Shown in pieces: positions 52,637 through 60,522 of a stretch of 64,000 bases of DNA. The translations under genes were made by a program, and so were the position numbers. The notes beneath the pieces were generated by a model. It made no database searches. It was not told the origin of the DNA and worked only from the letters and a program-made list of their open reading frames with translations. The stretch is from positions 1,054,001 through 1,118,000 of the forward strand of contig NZ_QFYR01000001.1 of assembly GCF_003254705.1 (NCBI RefSeq), in the 5' to 3' direction. Origin of the DNA: Phenylobacterium deserti. GTDB taxonomy: Bacteria > Pseudomonadota > Alphaproteobacteria > Caulobacterales > Caulobacteraceae. Positions within the stretch are counted from its first letter, which is position 1. Each line of letters begins with the position of its first letter.

Positions 52637-53353
52637 TCAGCCGCCCGTCGCCTGGCGCTGCAGCTCGCACAGCTCGCCGATGCCCTTGCGGGCCAGGCTG
52701 AACAGCGCCTCGAACTCGGCCTGGGAGAAGCCGCGCTTCTCGCCCGTCGCCTGGATCTCGACGATGTCGCCCTTGCCGGTCAGCACGAAGTTGCTGTCCG
52801 CCTCGGCGTTGGAGTCTTCCTCGTAGTCCAGGTCCAGCACCGGCGTGCCGGAGAACACCCCGCAGCTCACCGCCGCCACCTGGTCCAGGATCGGGTCCAC
52901 CGTCAGCAGGCCCTCTTCGCGCAGGTAGTTGGCAGCCAGCTTCAGGGCCACCCAGGCGCCGGTGATCGCCGCGGTGCGGGTGCCGCCGTCGGCCTGGATC
53001 ACGTCGCAGTCCAGCGAGATCTGCCGCTCGCCCAGCGCCTTCATGTCCACCACGGCGCGCATGGAGCGGCCGATCAGCCGCTGGATCTCCTGGGTCCGCC
53101 CCGACTGCTTGCCCTGGGCAGCTTCCCGTCGGCCGCGGGTGTGCGTGGCGCGTGGCAGCATGCCGTACTCGGCGGTGACCCAGCCCTGGCCGCGGCCGCG
53201 CAGGAACGGCGGCACGCTTTCCTCGACGCTGGCGGTGACCAGCACCTTGGTGTGGCCGAAGCTCACCAGGCACGAGCCCTCGGCATAACGGTTCACGCCG
53301 GTCTCCAGCGTCACGGGGCGCAGAATGTCGGGGGCGCGTTCGGACGGGCGCAT
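52637..53353 (-). CDS. rph: Ribonuclease PH
   Basis: 238 residues, normal for the phosphorolytic tRNA 3'-end trimming enzyme. Features: [20 protein letters not shown] at the start, [40 protein letters not shown] with catalytic arginines, [20 protein letters not shown], and [20 protein letters not shown]. The C-terminus [20 protein letters not shown] is intact. The ATG at 53353 is preferred to the TTG-type start five codons upstream. It diverges from hrcA-grpE with an 79-base gap, the usual Caulobacteraceae order, so the shared gap must hold both promoters. Confidence 0.95.
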   Translation of the reverse strand: MRPSERAPDILRPVTLETGVNRYAEGSCLVSFGHTKVLVTASVEESVPPFLRGRGQGWVTAEYGMLPRATHTRGRREAAQGKQSGRTQEIQRLIGRSMRAVVDMKALGERQISLDCDVIQADGGTRTAAITGAWVALKLAANYLREEGLLTVDPILDQVAAVSCGVFSGTPVLDLDYEEDSNAEADSNFVLTGKGDIVEIQATGEKRGFSQAEFEALFSLARKGIGELCELQRQATGG

Positions 53354-53383
53354 GGGCGGGAACTCCAAGGGACAGTCAGGCGT

Positions 53384-53412
53384 CTTGCGCCACGGAAGGC
53401 CGCGCTTATCCT
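53384..53412 (+). promoter_or_regulatory. Candidate heat-shock promoter of hrcA-grpE
   Basis: CTTGCG at 53384-53389 and CTTATCCT at 53405-53412 lie 15 bases apart, resembling the alphaproteobacterial RpoH pattern (CTTG about 17 bases before CTTAT). hrcA starts 20 bases after the -10. No CIRCE inverted repeat (TTAGCACTC, 9 bases, GAGTGCTAA) is visible here, so hrcA itself does not appear to be CIRCE-controlled. Confidence 0.35.
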
Positions 53413-53432
53413 AGATCGCACAAGTCCAGTCC

Positions 53433-54548
53433 ATGGGCGCACACAAGAGCGTATCTCAGGCTCCAACATCCCGTGAGCACGTGAGCAGTCCCTTTTTCGC
53501 CCGCGGGCCCTCGCTCGCCGAACTCGACGAACGTGCGCGCGACATCTTCCGTCGCATCGTGGAGAGCTATCTTGAGACGGGCGAGCCGGTGGGCTCGCGG
53601 ACCCTGTCCAAGACCGGCCTGACCCTGTCGCCGGCCTCCATCCGCAACACAATGCAGGACCTGACGCACCTCGGCCTGCTGGGCGCGCCCCACGTCAGCG
53701 CCGGGCGCCTGCCGACCCACGCGGGGTTGCGCCTGTTCGTCGACGGCCTGCTGGAAGTGGGCGACGTCGGCGAGGACGAGCGGCGCACCATCGAAGCCCG
53801 CCTGCGCGCTCACGGCCGCAACTACGAGGACGCCCTCAACGAGGCCACCGCCATCCTGTCGGGCCTGGCCGGCGGCGCGGGCGTCGTGGTCACCCCCGTG
53901 CGCGACGCCGGGGTCAAGCACGTGGAGTTCGTCAGCCTCGACGCAGAGCGGACCCTGGCCATCATGGTGTTCGACGACGGCACGGTGGAGAACCGGCTGA
54001 TCCGCCTGCCGCCGGGCGTCACTCCTTCGGCCCTGCAGGAGGCCTCCAACTTCCTGAACGCCCGTCTGCGCGGCCGCCCCCTGGCCGAAGCCCGCGCCGC
54101 GCTTACCGCCGAGCTGGAGCGCGCCCGCAGCGAGCTCAACCAGACCGCCGCCCGCCTGGTGGAGGACGGCATGGCCGCCTGGAGCGGCGGCGACGGCGAC
54201 GAGCGCGCCCTGATCGTCCGCGGCCGGGCCAACCTGCTGGAGGACGCCCAGGCCCTCGCCGACCTGGAGCGCGTCCGCTCCCTGTTCGACGATCTCGAGC
54301 AGAAGGAGCAGCTGATCCAGCTCCTCGACGGGGTGCGCGAAGGCGAGGGCGTGCGCATCTTCATCGGCGCGGAGACGCGGCTGTTCTCGCTTTCGGGTTC
54401 CGCTGTGATCGCCGCACCCTATATGACGGGCTCGCAGCGCGTGCTGGGCGCGATCGGCGTGATCGGCCCGGCCCGTCTGAACTATGCCCGGGTCATTCCG
54501 TTGGTGGACTACACCGCCCGCGTGCTTGGCCAGGTGATGAACACTTAA
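53433..54548 (+). CDS. hrcA: Heat-inducible transcriptional repressor HrcA
   Basis: 371 residues. HrcA landmarks: [40 protein letters not shown] (winged helix), [60 protein letters not shown] and a C-terminal [20 protein letters not shown] with [20 protein letters not shown]. HrcA represses groESL-type operons through CIRCE elements, none of which lie in the window. The ATG at 53433 starts a slightly longer N-terminus than in some homologues. grpE follows 18 bases downstream in the same operon. Confidence 0.95.
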   Translation: MGAHKSVSQAPTSREHVSSPFFARGPSLAELDERARDIFRRIVESYLETGEPVGSRTLSKTGLTLSPASIRNTMQDLTHLGLLGAPHVSAGRLPTHAGLRLFVDGLLEVGDVGEDERRTIEARLRAHGRNYEDALNEATAILSGLAGGAGVVVTPVRDAGVKHVEFVSLDAERTLAIMVFDDGTVENRLIRLPPGVTPSALQEASNFLNARLRGRPLAEARAALTAELERARSELNQTAARLVEDGMAAWSGGDGDERALIVRGRANLLEDAQALADLERVRSLFDDLEQKEQLIQLLDGVREGEGVRIFIGAETRLFSLSGSAVIAAPYMTGSQRVLGAIGVIGPARLNYARVIPLVDYTARVLGQVMNT

Positions 54549-54566
54549 GAAGGTTCGAAAAGACCC

Positions 54567-55196
54567 ATGTCCGAAGACAACTTCCCGGCCGACGAGAACA
54601 TCGGGACCACGGCCGGTGACGCCGGATCGGATCAACTTGAGGCCCTGCGGGCCGAGGCCGCCGGCCTGCGCGAGCAGGTGCTCCGCTACGCCGCCGAGAT
54701 CGAGAACACCAAGCGACGCGCCGAGCGCGAGGCCAACGACGCCCGCGCCTACGCCATCCAGAAGTTCGCGCGCGACCTCCTGGGCGCCGCCGACAACCTG
54801 GCGCGGGCCACCGCCGCCGCCCCGTCCGACGACGCCGATCCGGTGGTGAAGAACTTCGTGGTCGGCGTGCAGATGACCGAAAAGGAGCTGCTGGGCGCCT
54901 TCGAGCGCAACGGCCTCAAGAAGATCGACCCCCCCAAGGGCGAGAAATTCGACCCCCACAAGCACCAGGCCATGATGGAGCAGCCCGGCTCCGACGTGGC
55001 GCCCGGCGCGGTGATCCAGGTTCTGCAGCCCGGCTACGAGCTGCTGGGCCGCCTCGTGCGTCCGGCCATGGTGGTCGTCGCCGCCAAGCAGCCCGGCCAG
55101 GCCGCTCCGGCCGGCGACGGCGCCGCCAACCCCTACGCCGCCTCCGCCGGGACCGAAGATGATGCGCAAGGCGGCGCCTTCGACACGCGCGCGTAA
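54567..55196 (+). CDS. grpE: Nucleotide exchange factor GrpE
   Basis: 209 residues. GrpE elements are an N-terminal acidic region, the long helix RAEAAGLREQVLRYAAEIEN, then TKRRAEREANDARAYAIQKF, the C-terminal beta domain (LLGAFERNGLKKIDPPKGEK, FDPHKHQAMMEQPGSDVAPG and ELLGRLVRPAMVVVAAK) and a Gly/Ala-rich tail. GrpE releases ADP from DnaK during refolding; dnaK-dnaJ are elsewhere. It follows hrcA directly and ends before a strong terminator at 55201-55235. Confidence 0.96.
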   Translation: MSEDNFPADENIGTTAGDAGSDQLEALRAEAAGLREQVLRYAAEIENTKRRAEREANDARAYAIQKFARDLLGAADNLARATAAAPSDDADPVVKNFVVGVQMTEKELLGAFERNGLKKIDPPKGEKFDPHKHQAMMEQPGSDVAPGAVIQVLQPGYELLGRLVRPAMVVVAAKQPGQAAPAGDGAANPYAASAGTEDDAQGGAFDTRA

Positions 55197-55200
55197 GCTC

Positions 55201-55235
55201 CGCGTCCTCTCCCCACCTGCCGGGGAGAGGACGCG
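55201..55235 (+). terminator. Rho-independent terminator of hrcA-grpE
   Basis: A perfect 14-bp stem (CGCGTCCTCTCCCC at 55201-55214 with GGGGAGAGGACGCG at 55222-55235) has a 7-base loop and is followed by TTTCCCCCTCTT. It starts 4 bases after the grpE stop codon. It sits about 100 bases before the separate dnaN gene. Confidence 0.88.
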
Positions 55236-55336
55236 TTTCCCCCTCTTCCAACCCCCTCGAAAATGTCTAATGTCGCAGGTCCCTTCAGTCGGGGTGGGCC
55301 GCGCTGGCTGCGTGGCGCGGATAGCTGGGACGAGAC

Positions 55337-56458
55337 ATGAAGCTGACGATCGAGCGGGCGGCGCTGCTGAAGGCGCTGGGGCACGTGCAAAGCGCGGTGG
55401 AGCGCCGCAACACCATTCCCATCCTGTCGAACGTGCTGCTCAGCGCCGAGCGTGACCGCCTGGTCTTCTCGGCCACGGACCTCGACATGGAAATCATCGA
55501 CCAGGCCTTCGCCCAGGTCGACCAGCCGGGCCAGATCACCGCCCCGGCGCACACCCTTTACGAGATCGTGCGCAAGCTGCCCGAGGGCGCCGACGTGTCC
55601 CTGAGCTTCACGGGCGAGGATCCGCGCCTCACCGTCCAGGCGGGCCGCTCGCGCTTCAACCTGCCGGTGCTGCCGGCCGGCGACTTCCCGGTGATGAGCT
55701 CCGAGGGCCTGTCCGGCCGCATGAGCGTCGACGTCACCGACCTGATCCGCCTGATCGACAAGACCCGCTTCGCCATCTCGGCGGAGGAGACCCGCTACTA
55801 CCTCAACGGCCTGTTCCTCCACACGGTGCAGAGCGAAGGCGGCGCCCCGCGCCTGCGCGCCGTGGCCACCGACGGCTCGCGCTTGGCCCTCGCCGAGATG
55901 CCGGCTCCGGAAGGCGCGGTGGGCGCTCCCGGCGTGATCGTGCCGCGCAAGACGGTGAACGAGGCCCGCCGCCTGCTGGACGACGCTGGCGAAGCCGTGG
56001 ACCTGGCCATCAGCCCCCAGAAGGTCCGCTTCGAGCTGCGGGACGCCGCCCTGACCTCCAAGGTCATCGACGGCAACTTCCCCGACTACAGCCGGGTGAT
56101 CCCCAAGGACAACACCCGCATCGTCATGCTGGACGCCAAGCTGTTCGCCAAGGCGGTGGACCGGGTGGCGACCATCTCGGCAGAAAAGAGCCGCTCGGTG
56201 CGCATGGCCATCGAGGCCGGGCGCGTGGTGCTCACCGTCCGCAACATGGAAGCCGGCCAGGCGGTGGAAGAGCTGGAGATCGACTACGACGGCGATCCCT
56301 TCGAGCTGTCCTTCAACGCCCGCTACCTGTTGGACATCACCGACCAGATCAGCGGCGAGACCGCCGAAATGCGCTTCGGCGGCCCGAACGATCCCGCCCT
56401 AGTGCTCGATCCGGTGGATCCGGACGTCCAGTACATCCTGATGCCGCTGCGGGTTTAA
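55337..56458 (+). CDS. dnaN: DNA polymerase III beta sliding clamp
   Basis: 373 residues, the full three-domain clamp. Family pieces are MKLTIERAALLKALGHVQSA at the start, RRNTIPILSNVLLSAERDRL, ISAEETRYYLNGLFLHTVQS, ATDGSRLALAEMPAPEG in the second domain, VRMAIEAGRVVLTVRNMEAG, and the C-terminal DPVDPDVQYILMPLRV, whose last residues line the partner-binding groove. DnaN encircles DNA and tethers the replicase and repair factors. It is not next to dnaA here, as is normal in Caulobacter where the genes are apart. Confidence 0.97.
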   Translation: MKLTIERAALLKALGHVQSAVERRNTIPILSNVLLSAERDRLVFSATDLDMEIIDQAFAQVDQPGQITAPAHTLYEIVRKLPEGADVSLSFTGEDPRLTVQAGRSRFNLPVLPAGDFPVMSSEGLSGRMSVDVTDLIRLIDKTRFAISAEETRYYLNGLFLHTVQSEGGAPRLRAVATDGSRLALAEMPAPEGAVGAPGVIVPRKTVNEARRLLDDAGEAVDLAISPQKVRFELRDAALTSKVIDGNFPDYSRVIPKDNTRIVMLDAKLFAKAVDRVATISAEKSRSVRMAIEAGRVVLTVRNMEAGQAVEELEIDYDGDPFELSFNARYLLDITDQISGETAEMRFGGPNDPALVLDPVDPDVQYILMPLRV

Positions 56459-56488
56459 GGGCCCTGAGAAGGGAGCAGGAGGTTTCCG

Positions 56489-56923
56489 GTGTTTCGCATC
56501 GCCGCCGCCGCCCTGCTTCTTCTCGCCGCCCCGGCGCAGGCCCAGACCCCGGCCGACGAGACCGCCATCCGCGACCTCGTTGGGCGCTACGTCCAGGCCC
56601 GCGACCTCAAGGACCCGGCCGCTATCGGCGCCCTGTTCACGCCCGACGCGGACCAGCACACCACCTCCGGCGAATGGCGCCGCGGCCGTGACGCCATCGT
56701 TCCCGGCGCCCTGGCCTCCTCCGGTCGCGAGCCCGGAACGCGCCGTATCGCGGTGGAAACCGTTCGGTTCCTGTCGCCCGACATCGCCCTGGCTGACGGC
56801 CCATACACCGTCACCGCGCTCGACGGGGCCGTGCGCCGTATGTGGGCGACCCTTGTGGTGCAGCGCCATTCCGGCGCCTGGCGCATCGCCGCCATCCGCA
56901 ACGCCGCCCCGACAGGGAAGTAA
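56489..56923 (+). CDS. Secreted SnoaL/NTF2-like protein (DUF4440-type)
   Basis: 144 residues with a signal peptide (about 1-19, AAPAQAQ). The mature part resembles DUF4440/SgcJ-type NTF2-like folds: TAIRDLVGRYVQARDLKDPA, AIGALFTPDADQHTTSGEWR, RGRDAIVPGALASSGREPGT, then strands VETVRFLSPDIALADGPYTV and RRMWATLVVQRHSGAWRIAA. Such proteins bind small molecules in a conical pocket; function is unknown. Start is GTG at 56489, with AGGAGG 6 bases before it. It follows dnaN by 30 bases and may share its transcript. Confidence 0.8.
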   Translation: MFRIAAAALLLLAAPAQAQTPADETAIRDLVGRYVQARDLKDPAAIGALFTPDADQHTTSGEWRRGRDAIVPGALASSGREPGTRRIAVETVRFLSPDIALADGPYTVTALDGAVRRMWATLVVQRHSGAWRIAAIRNAAPTGK

Positions 56924-57042
56924 AAGCGCCCGGATTGGGCTCTGCTGTTCTGAAATCCAGTTTGCAGCGTCAGATCTTCACGCCGATGAGGCTGAATTGC
57001 CTGGCCGGTGAAACGTAAATGGTCGGACCACGTTGGTCTTCC

Positions 57043-57261
57043 ATGGCTCGAATTCTGATCAACTGTCCCGCCGGCGCCGGCGTGGTCGCCACTGGCCACC
57101 GCACCCAGGACATCGACCTGTCCCAACGCTTCCCGCCGCGGTCCTTCCGCTGCAAGTGCGGCCAGGTTCACCAATGGGACGGCGACAACGCCTGGGCCGA
57201 AGTCGGCCTCACCGAGAGCGCCAAGCGCGCCTATGGCCTGGCGCCTGAAGCGAGAATCTGA
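57043..57261 (+). CDS. Small hypothetical protein with CxC motif
   Basis: 72 residues. MARILINCPAGAGVVATGHR, then FRCKCGQVHQWDGDNAWAEV, where three cysteines (C8, C43, C45 region) and His51 could bind one zinc. The C-terminal half is helical. No family recognised, but the good codon pattern and compact charged sequence argue for a real protein. A longer start at 57019 is possible; the ATG at 57043 is preferred because the conserved-looking part begins there. It stands alone downstream of the SnoaL-like gene. Confidence 0.6.
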   Translation: MARILINCPAGAGVVATGHRTQDIDLSQRFPPRSFRCKCGQVHQWDGDNAWAEVGLTESAKRAYGLAPEARI

Positions 57262-57400
57262 CGCCGCGGCGGGGAGATCCGATGGGCGGTCCTTCCTATT
57301 TCGCCGCCGGCTCCCCACCTGAAGTCTAGGCGCCGTCGCACGTGTGCCGCGAGAAGCGGTTGATCCTGTGCGATGCGGCCCCTGCATCTCCCGAGAAAAC

Positions 57401-57493
57401 ATGTCCGCGCTGTTTGCAGTCTCCGCCGCCTGCGTGCTGGGCGCGCTCGCGGCGCCCGTCGCCTTCCGCCTGTTCGCGGGCAGCCGCCGGTGA
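57401..57493 (+). CDS. Tiny membrane protein (30 aa), coupled to the coiled-coil gene
   Basis: 30 residues: MSALFAVSAACVLGALAAPV and then FRLFAGSRR. A single hydrophobic segment (about 3-25) ends in a basic tail, so it is probably a one-pass inner-membrane peptide with a cytoplasmic C-terminus. Its TGA stop overlaps the GTG start of the next gene (shared GTGA), a typical sign of coupled translation. A weak ribosome site (GAGAA) precedes the ATG. It may anchor or localise the coiled-coil protein made next. Confidence 0.5.
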   Translation: MSALFAVSAACVLGALAAPVAFRLFAGSRR

Positions 57494-57687
57494 CCTCCAC
57501 CGCTGCGGCGCTGGACGCCGTCACTCGCGAAAACACCTACCTGCGCCAGCGCAACGCCCAGCTTCAAACCGAGGTGGTCGACCTGTCTGCCGAACTCGAG
57601 CGCCTGCGCCAGGTCGTTGAACGCCTTCATGGCCGCTCTGCCGCTCGTGCGGCCGCCGCGCCCAACCCTCTCAGCGGCGGGCAATAG
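57490..57687 (+). CDS. Short coiled-coil protein (65 aa)
   Basis: 65 residues starting at GTG 57490, sharing four bases with the stop of the preceding 30-aa gene. The sequence is one continuous heptad helix: AALDAVTRENTYLRQRNAQL, then QTEVVDLSAELERLRQVVER and LHGRSAARAAAAPNPLSGGQ. Leu/Val positions repeat every seven residues, the pattern of a parallel dimeric coiled coil. Function unknown. A longer open frame from 57373 in the same frame has no ribosome site and a low-complexity start, so the GTG is preferred. Confidence 0.6.
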   Translation: MTSTAAALDAVTRENTYLRQRNAQLQTEVVDLSAELERLRQVVERLHGRSAARAAAAPNPLSGGQ

Positions 57688-57739
57688 CCGCTCGGGCGCC
57701 GCTCTGGGGCCCACCCCGGTCGAAAGGACCGCAGACGCC

Positions 57740-57847
57740 ATGGCCAAGGGCCAGAAACGATCCAACCGCGAAACCCGCAAGCCCAAGCAGGAGAAGCCCA
57801 AGCCTGCGGTCGCCCCGGCCTTTGCGCCGGCTCACAAGAAGTCCTGA
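57740..57847 (+). CDS. Small basic conserved protein (MAKGQ-type, 35 aa)
   Basis: 35 residues, strongly basic: MAKGQKRSNRETRKPKQEKP, then KPAVAPAFAPAHKKS. Very short proteins beginning MAKGQ and rich in Lys/Arg/Asn are widespread in alphaproteobacteria and usually go unannotated. GAAAGGACC lies about 10 bases upstream. Function unknown; the charge suggests nucleic-acid binding. The gene ends 7 bases before the next small gene at 57855, so the two may be co-transcribed. Confidence 0.65.
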   Translation: MAKGQKRSNRETRKPKQEKPKPAVAPAFAPAHKKS

Positions 57848-57854
57848 CCTCGCG

Positions 57855-58049
57855 ATGCCGCAGCTGACCGACAACCAGCAGCAGGCCCTGCGCAATCTTG
57901 CCCGCAAGAAGCTCGGCGACGCCGTGCCGTTCGTGAACATCGCGGACGCACGTGTGCTGACCGAACTCGGCCTCGCCCGCCGTACGCGCGAGGGTTGGGA
58001 GATCACCGCTGATGGGTCGACATTTCTCGCCGGGCTGCAGGACAACTGA
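57855..58049 (+). CDS. Small winged-helix-like protein (64 aa)
   Basis: 64 residues: MPQLTDNQQQALRNLARKKL, then VPFVNIADARVLTELGLARR and REGWEITADGSTFLAGLQDN. The Ala-Leu-Gly-Leu...GW.IT.dG pattern resembles a single winged-helix DNA-binding module. Composition and codon use look genuine. No family recognised. It begins 8 bases after the preceding small basic gene, part of the run of tiny genes between dnaN and the PHA-depolymerase-type gene. Confidence 0.6.
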   Translation: MPQLTDNQQQALRNLARKKLGDAVPFVNIADARVLTELGLARRTREGWEITADGSTFLAGLQDN

Positions 58050-58080
58050 GCGCCTGCCTTATTTGCGCCGCTAGGCAGCG

Positions 58081-58099
58081 AATGCTGCAATGCAGCATT
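58081..58099. promoter_or_regulatory. PhaR-type palindrome before the PHA depolymerase-family gene
   Basis: AATGCTGCA-A-TGCAGCATT is a 19-base palindrome with 9-bp arms around one central base. It contains CTGC-AAT-GCAG, which fits CTGC N3-4 GCAG, the reported operator pattern of the polyhydroxybutyrate regulator PhaR in Rhodobacter and Paracoccus. It lies 43 bases before the start of a polyhydroxyalkanoate-depolymerase-family esterase gene, so PhaR control is a natural inference. Confidence 0.65.
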
Positions 58100-58142
58100 A
58101 TCAGCACGCCGCCTGTTGCGGCCGCCTTCGAGGACAGTACCC

Positions 58143-59285
58143 ATGCCGGCTTTCGGTGAAACCATTGCGCGTCTGGCTCGCGCTCGCGCGGCGACGCGAA
58201 CCCAGGGCGACACGGCCGGCGACGGCGGCATGACCGAGGTGCGGGGCTTCGGCTTCAACCCCGGCGCCCTGCGGATGCTCGCCTACACGCCCACTGACCT
58301 GGCTGCGGGGGCGCCGCTTGTGGTGGTGCTGCACGGCTGCACCCAACGCGCCGGTCCCTTTGCGGCGTCCACCGGCTGGCTGGCCTTGGCCGATCGCCTG
58401 GGCTTTGCGGTCCTGGCGCCGGAGCAGGCCTCCGGCAACAATCCCAACCGCTGCTTCAACTGGTTCGAACCGGGCGACATCACCCGCGGTCAGGGCGAGG
58501 CGGCCTCCATTCACGCCATGATCCAGCACATGGTGCGCGCCCATGGCCTCGACCCGGCGCGGGTGTTCGTCACCGGCTTGTCGGCGGGCGGCGCCATGGC
58601 GGCTGTCCTGCTGGCGGTCTATCCCGAAACCTTCGCGGCGGGTGCCGTCGTGGCCGGTCTTCCGTTCGGCCTGTCATCCAACGTGCAGGAAGCCGTCAGC
58701 CTGATGCACCGAGCGACGCCGCTTTCGGCCGCGCAGCTTGCGGAGTTGGTCGGCAAAGCCGCGCCTCGCACATCCAACACGCCTCGGCTCACCGTCTGGC
58801 ACGGCCAGGCCGACGCCACCGTGACCAGCGACAACGGCCGCGCCCTGGCTCGCCAATGGGCGGCGGTCCATGGCCTTTCCGAACAGCCCGATCAGGTCCA
58901 GGCTCGACCCGGCTGGGCGCGTTCCACCTGGTGCGGCTCGGACGGCGAGCCGCGGGTCGAGCTGAACCTCCTGGCCGGCCTCGGGCACGGCGCGCCTATA
59001 GCCGCCTCGGGCGAGGACCCTCTGGGCGCCGCAGCCCCCTTCGTCCTTGAGGCGGGGGTGTCCTCCACCCTGGAGATCGCCCGCTTCTGGGGCTTGGCGC
59101 CCGCCGCAGCGGGGGAAGCTTGGACGAACGGCTCGCCCGAAGCCGCCGCCAAGAGCGCAAGCTCGCCGCACGCCACCTCGGCCGCCCTGGGCGACAGCGT
59201 CCTGGCCGCGGTCTCCCCACACGTTTCCGACGACGTGCGCCAGGTGATCGACGGCGCCCTACGCTCGGCCGGTCTGCGCCGCTGA
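58143..59285 (+). CDS. PHB depolymerase-family esterase (LpqC-like)
   Basis: 380 residues with an alpha/beta-hydrolase of the PHB depolymerase type 1 family. The oxyanion-hole motif LVVVLHGCTQRAGPFAASTG lies near residue 60, the nucleophile Ser147 in VFVTGLSAGGAMAAVLLAVY, the Asp near DATVTSDNG and the His near GLGHGAPI. There is no signal peptide, so it probably acts in the cytoplasm on stored PHA or other esters. A PhaR-type palindrome lies just upstream. The ATG at 58143 is chosen; nine upstream in-frame residues are unlikely. The acidic tail is disordered. Confidence 0.88.
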   Translation: MPAFGETIARLARARAATRTQGDTAGDGGMTEVRGFGFNPGALRMLAYTPTDLAAGAPLVVVLHGCTQRAGPFAASTGWLALADRLGFAVLAPEQASGNNPNRCFNWFEPGDITRGQGEAASIHAMIQHMVRAHGLDPARVFVTGLSAGGAMAAVLLAVYPETFAAGAVVAGLPFGLSSNVQEAVSLMHRATPLSAAQLAELVGKAAPRTSNTPRLTVWHGQADATVTSDNGRALARQWAAVHGLSEQPDQVQARPGWARSTWCGSDGEPRVELNLLAGLGHGAPIAASGEDPLGAAAPFVLEAGVSSTLEIARFWGLAPAAAGEAWTNGSPEAAAKSASSPHATSAALGDSVLAAVSPHVSDDVRQVIDGALRSAGLRR

Positions 59286-59316
59286 TCGCCGCCCCGCCCT
59301 GTGCTAGGGTGGCCTC

Positions 59317-59487
59317 ATGAGCGATCAATCCGAAGACCCGGCGACCGAAACGGCCATGCAGCGCGCCCTGCGCATGAAGAAGGCCGCCCAGGACGCGCGC
59401 CGCAAGGCGCCCGACGCCGGCAAGTTCAGCCCGCGTTCTGCCGCCAGCATGTCCGCCGGCGCGTCCAAGCCGTGGATGAAGAAGTAA
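59317..59487 (+). CDS. Small basic hypothetical protein (56 aa)
   Basis: 56 residues: MSDQSEDPATETAMQRALRM, then KKAAQDARRKAPDAGKFSPR and SAASMSAGASKPWMKK. A charged helical start and a basic, partly disordered end. Its TAA shares one base with the ATG of the next gene (TAATG), so translation is coupled. Good GC-rich third positions support it. No family recognised. Upstream lies the PHA-depolymerase-type gene, 31 bases away. Confidence 0.65.
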   Translation: MSDQSEDPATETAMQRALRMKKAAQDARRKAPDAGKFSPRSAASMSAGASKPWMKK

Positions 59488-59669
59488 TGGCCGGCCTCAA
59501 GGACAAGCGCGGCTTCATCGACAAGGAGCGCCTCGACCTCTCCGAGCGTCAGGCCGTCGAGTACTGGATGAAGCGCTGGGGGGTGACGCGCGAGCAGATC
59601 ACCGCCGCCCATCGCAAGGTGGGCCGCCTCACCAAGGACATCGCTGCCGAGCTCGGCAAGAAGCGCTGA
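59487..59669 (+). CDS. DUF3606 domain-containing small protein
   Basis: 60 residues matching DUF3606 across their whole length: MAGLKDKRGFIDKERLDLSE, then RQAVEYWMKRWGVTREQITA and AHRKVGRLTKDIAAELGKKR. The family is made of tiny proteins of about this size whose function is unknown; some are induced in stationary phase or by DNA damage. It overlaps the preceding 56-aa gene by one base (TAATG), so both are probably made together. The cupin gene runs convergent after 13 bases. Confidence 0.78.
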   Translation: MAGLKDKRGFIDKERLDLSERQAVEYWMKRWGVTREQITAAHRKVGRLTKDIAAELGKKR

Positions 59670-59682
59670 GCGTCCGGCGCGC

Positions 59683-60033
59683 CTAGTTGCGCGCCTCACG
59701 CCAATGCGGATGAGTGACATAGGCCGTCACCGCGCCTTCGTCATGCGAGCGAATGGTCACCTGCTCGCCCCTGGGCATGTAGATGATCCCGCCCGGCCCC
59801 GCCGTCACCGTGCCGGCTCCGCTGGTCACCGTCAGCCGCCCCTCCAGGACGATCATCACGTCGTCCACCGCCAGGGTTTCCGGAAGGCTCTCGTTGGGGC
59901 CATAGCGGCCATACCCGACCGTGATCGCTCCGCCGTGCCGCTCGTCCACCAGGTTGCCCGCGAAAACCTCGCCATCGAAGCCGGGCGAGCGCTCGAACGT
60001 GGCGTCTGCGATGGTGAAACCCTGGACCTTCAT
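59683..60033 (-). CDS. Cupin-domain protein (EutQ-like)
   Basis: 116 residues forming a single cupin barrel: [20 protein letters not shown], then [40 protein letters not shown] and [20 protein letters not shown]. The cupin metal ligands His and Glu are less obvious than in classical cupins, so it may bind an organic molecule. EutQ and related proteins act in aldehyde or ethanolamine metabolism, but no eut gene is near. ATG at 60033 is preceded by GGAGG 5 bases upstream. It diverges from the DUF2200 gene. Confidence 0.75.
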   Translation of the reverse strand: MKVQGFTIADATFERSPGFDGEVFAGNLVDERHGGAITVGYGRYGPNESLPETLAVDDVMIVLEGRLTVTSGAGTVTAGPGGIIYMPRGEQVTIRSHDEGAVTAYVTHPHWREARN

Positions 60034-60140
60034 TGTCGCCTCCAAGATCGGGCGGGAAGAAAACCGCCAGCCTGGATATAGGCGCCCGCCCGGAGAACGG
60101 TGCTATCCTGGGCTGCAGACCCGGAACGGACCGCCCGCCC

Positions 60141-60485
60141 ATGACCCATCGGATCTACGCCACGGCCGTTTCCAGCGTTTATCCGCTCTATGTCACCAAG
60201 GCGGAGCGCAAGGGGCGGACCCGGGCCGAGGTGGACGAGATCATCCTGTGGCTGACCGGCTTCAGCCCGGAGCAACTGCAGGGGCACCTCGACCAGGGCA
60301 CGGACTTCCAGACCTTCTTCGCCCAGGCGCCGATGAACCCGGCCCGCGCCCAGATCACCGGCGTGGTCTGCGGCGTCCGCGTCGAGGAGGTCGCCGACCC
60401 GCTGATGCGAGAGATCCGCTACCTCGACAAGCTCATCGACGAGCTGGCCAAGGGCAAGCCGATGGCCAAGATCCTGCGCGCCTGA
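60141..60485 (+). CDS. DUF2200 family protein
   Basis: 114 residues. Family features: [60 protein letters not shown] and [20 protein letters not shown], then [23 protein letters not shown]2200 proteins are small, soluble and of unknown function. The ATG at 60141 gives the expected length. It lies divergent from the cupin gene and its stop is 37 bases from the convergent GH115 gene; a short imperfect hairpin (60487-60512) lies between. Confidence 0.82.
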   Translation: MTHRIYATAVSSVYPLYVTKAERKGRTRAEVDEIILWLTGFSPEQLQGHLDQGTDFQTFFAQAPMNPARAQITGVVCGVRVEEVADPLMREIRYLDKLIDELAKGKPMAKILRA

Positions 60486-60522
60486 GCCGGCCCTCTCCCG
60501 CGAGGGGAGAAGGCCGTAGCCC

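Noticed and set aside
53354..53432. CIRCE operator before hrcA
   Set aside because: The gap between rph and hrcA has no TTAGCACTC-N9-GAGTGCTAA-like repeat.
60487..60512. Hairpin between DUF2200 and GH115 as a strong terminator
   Set aside because: The stem is interrupted by a mismatch and has no T-run on either strand; it may be a decayed repeat but is not annotated as a terminator.
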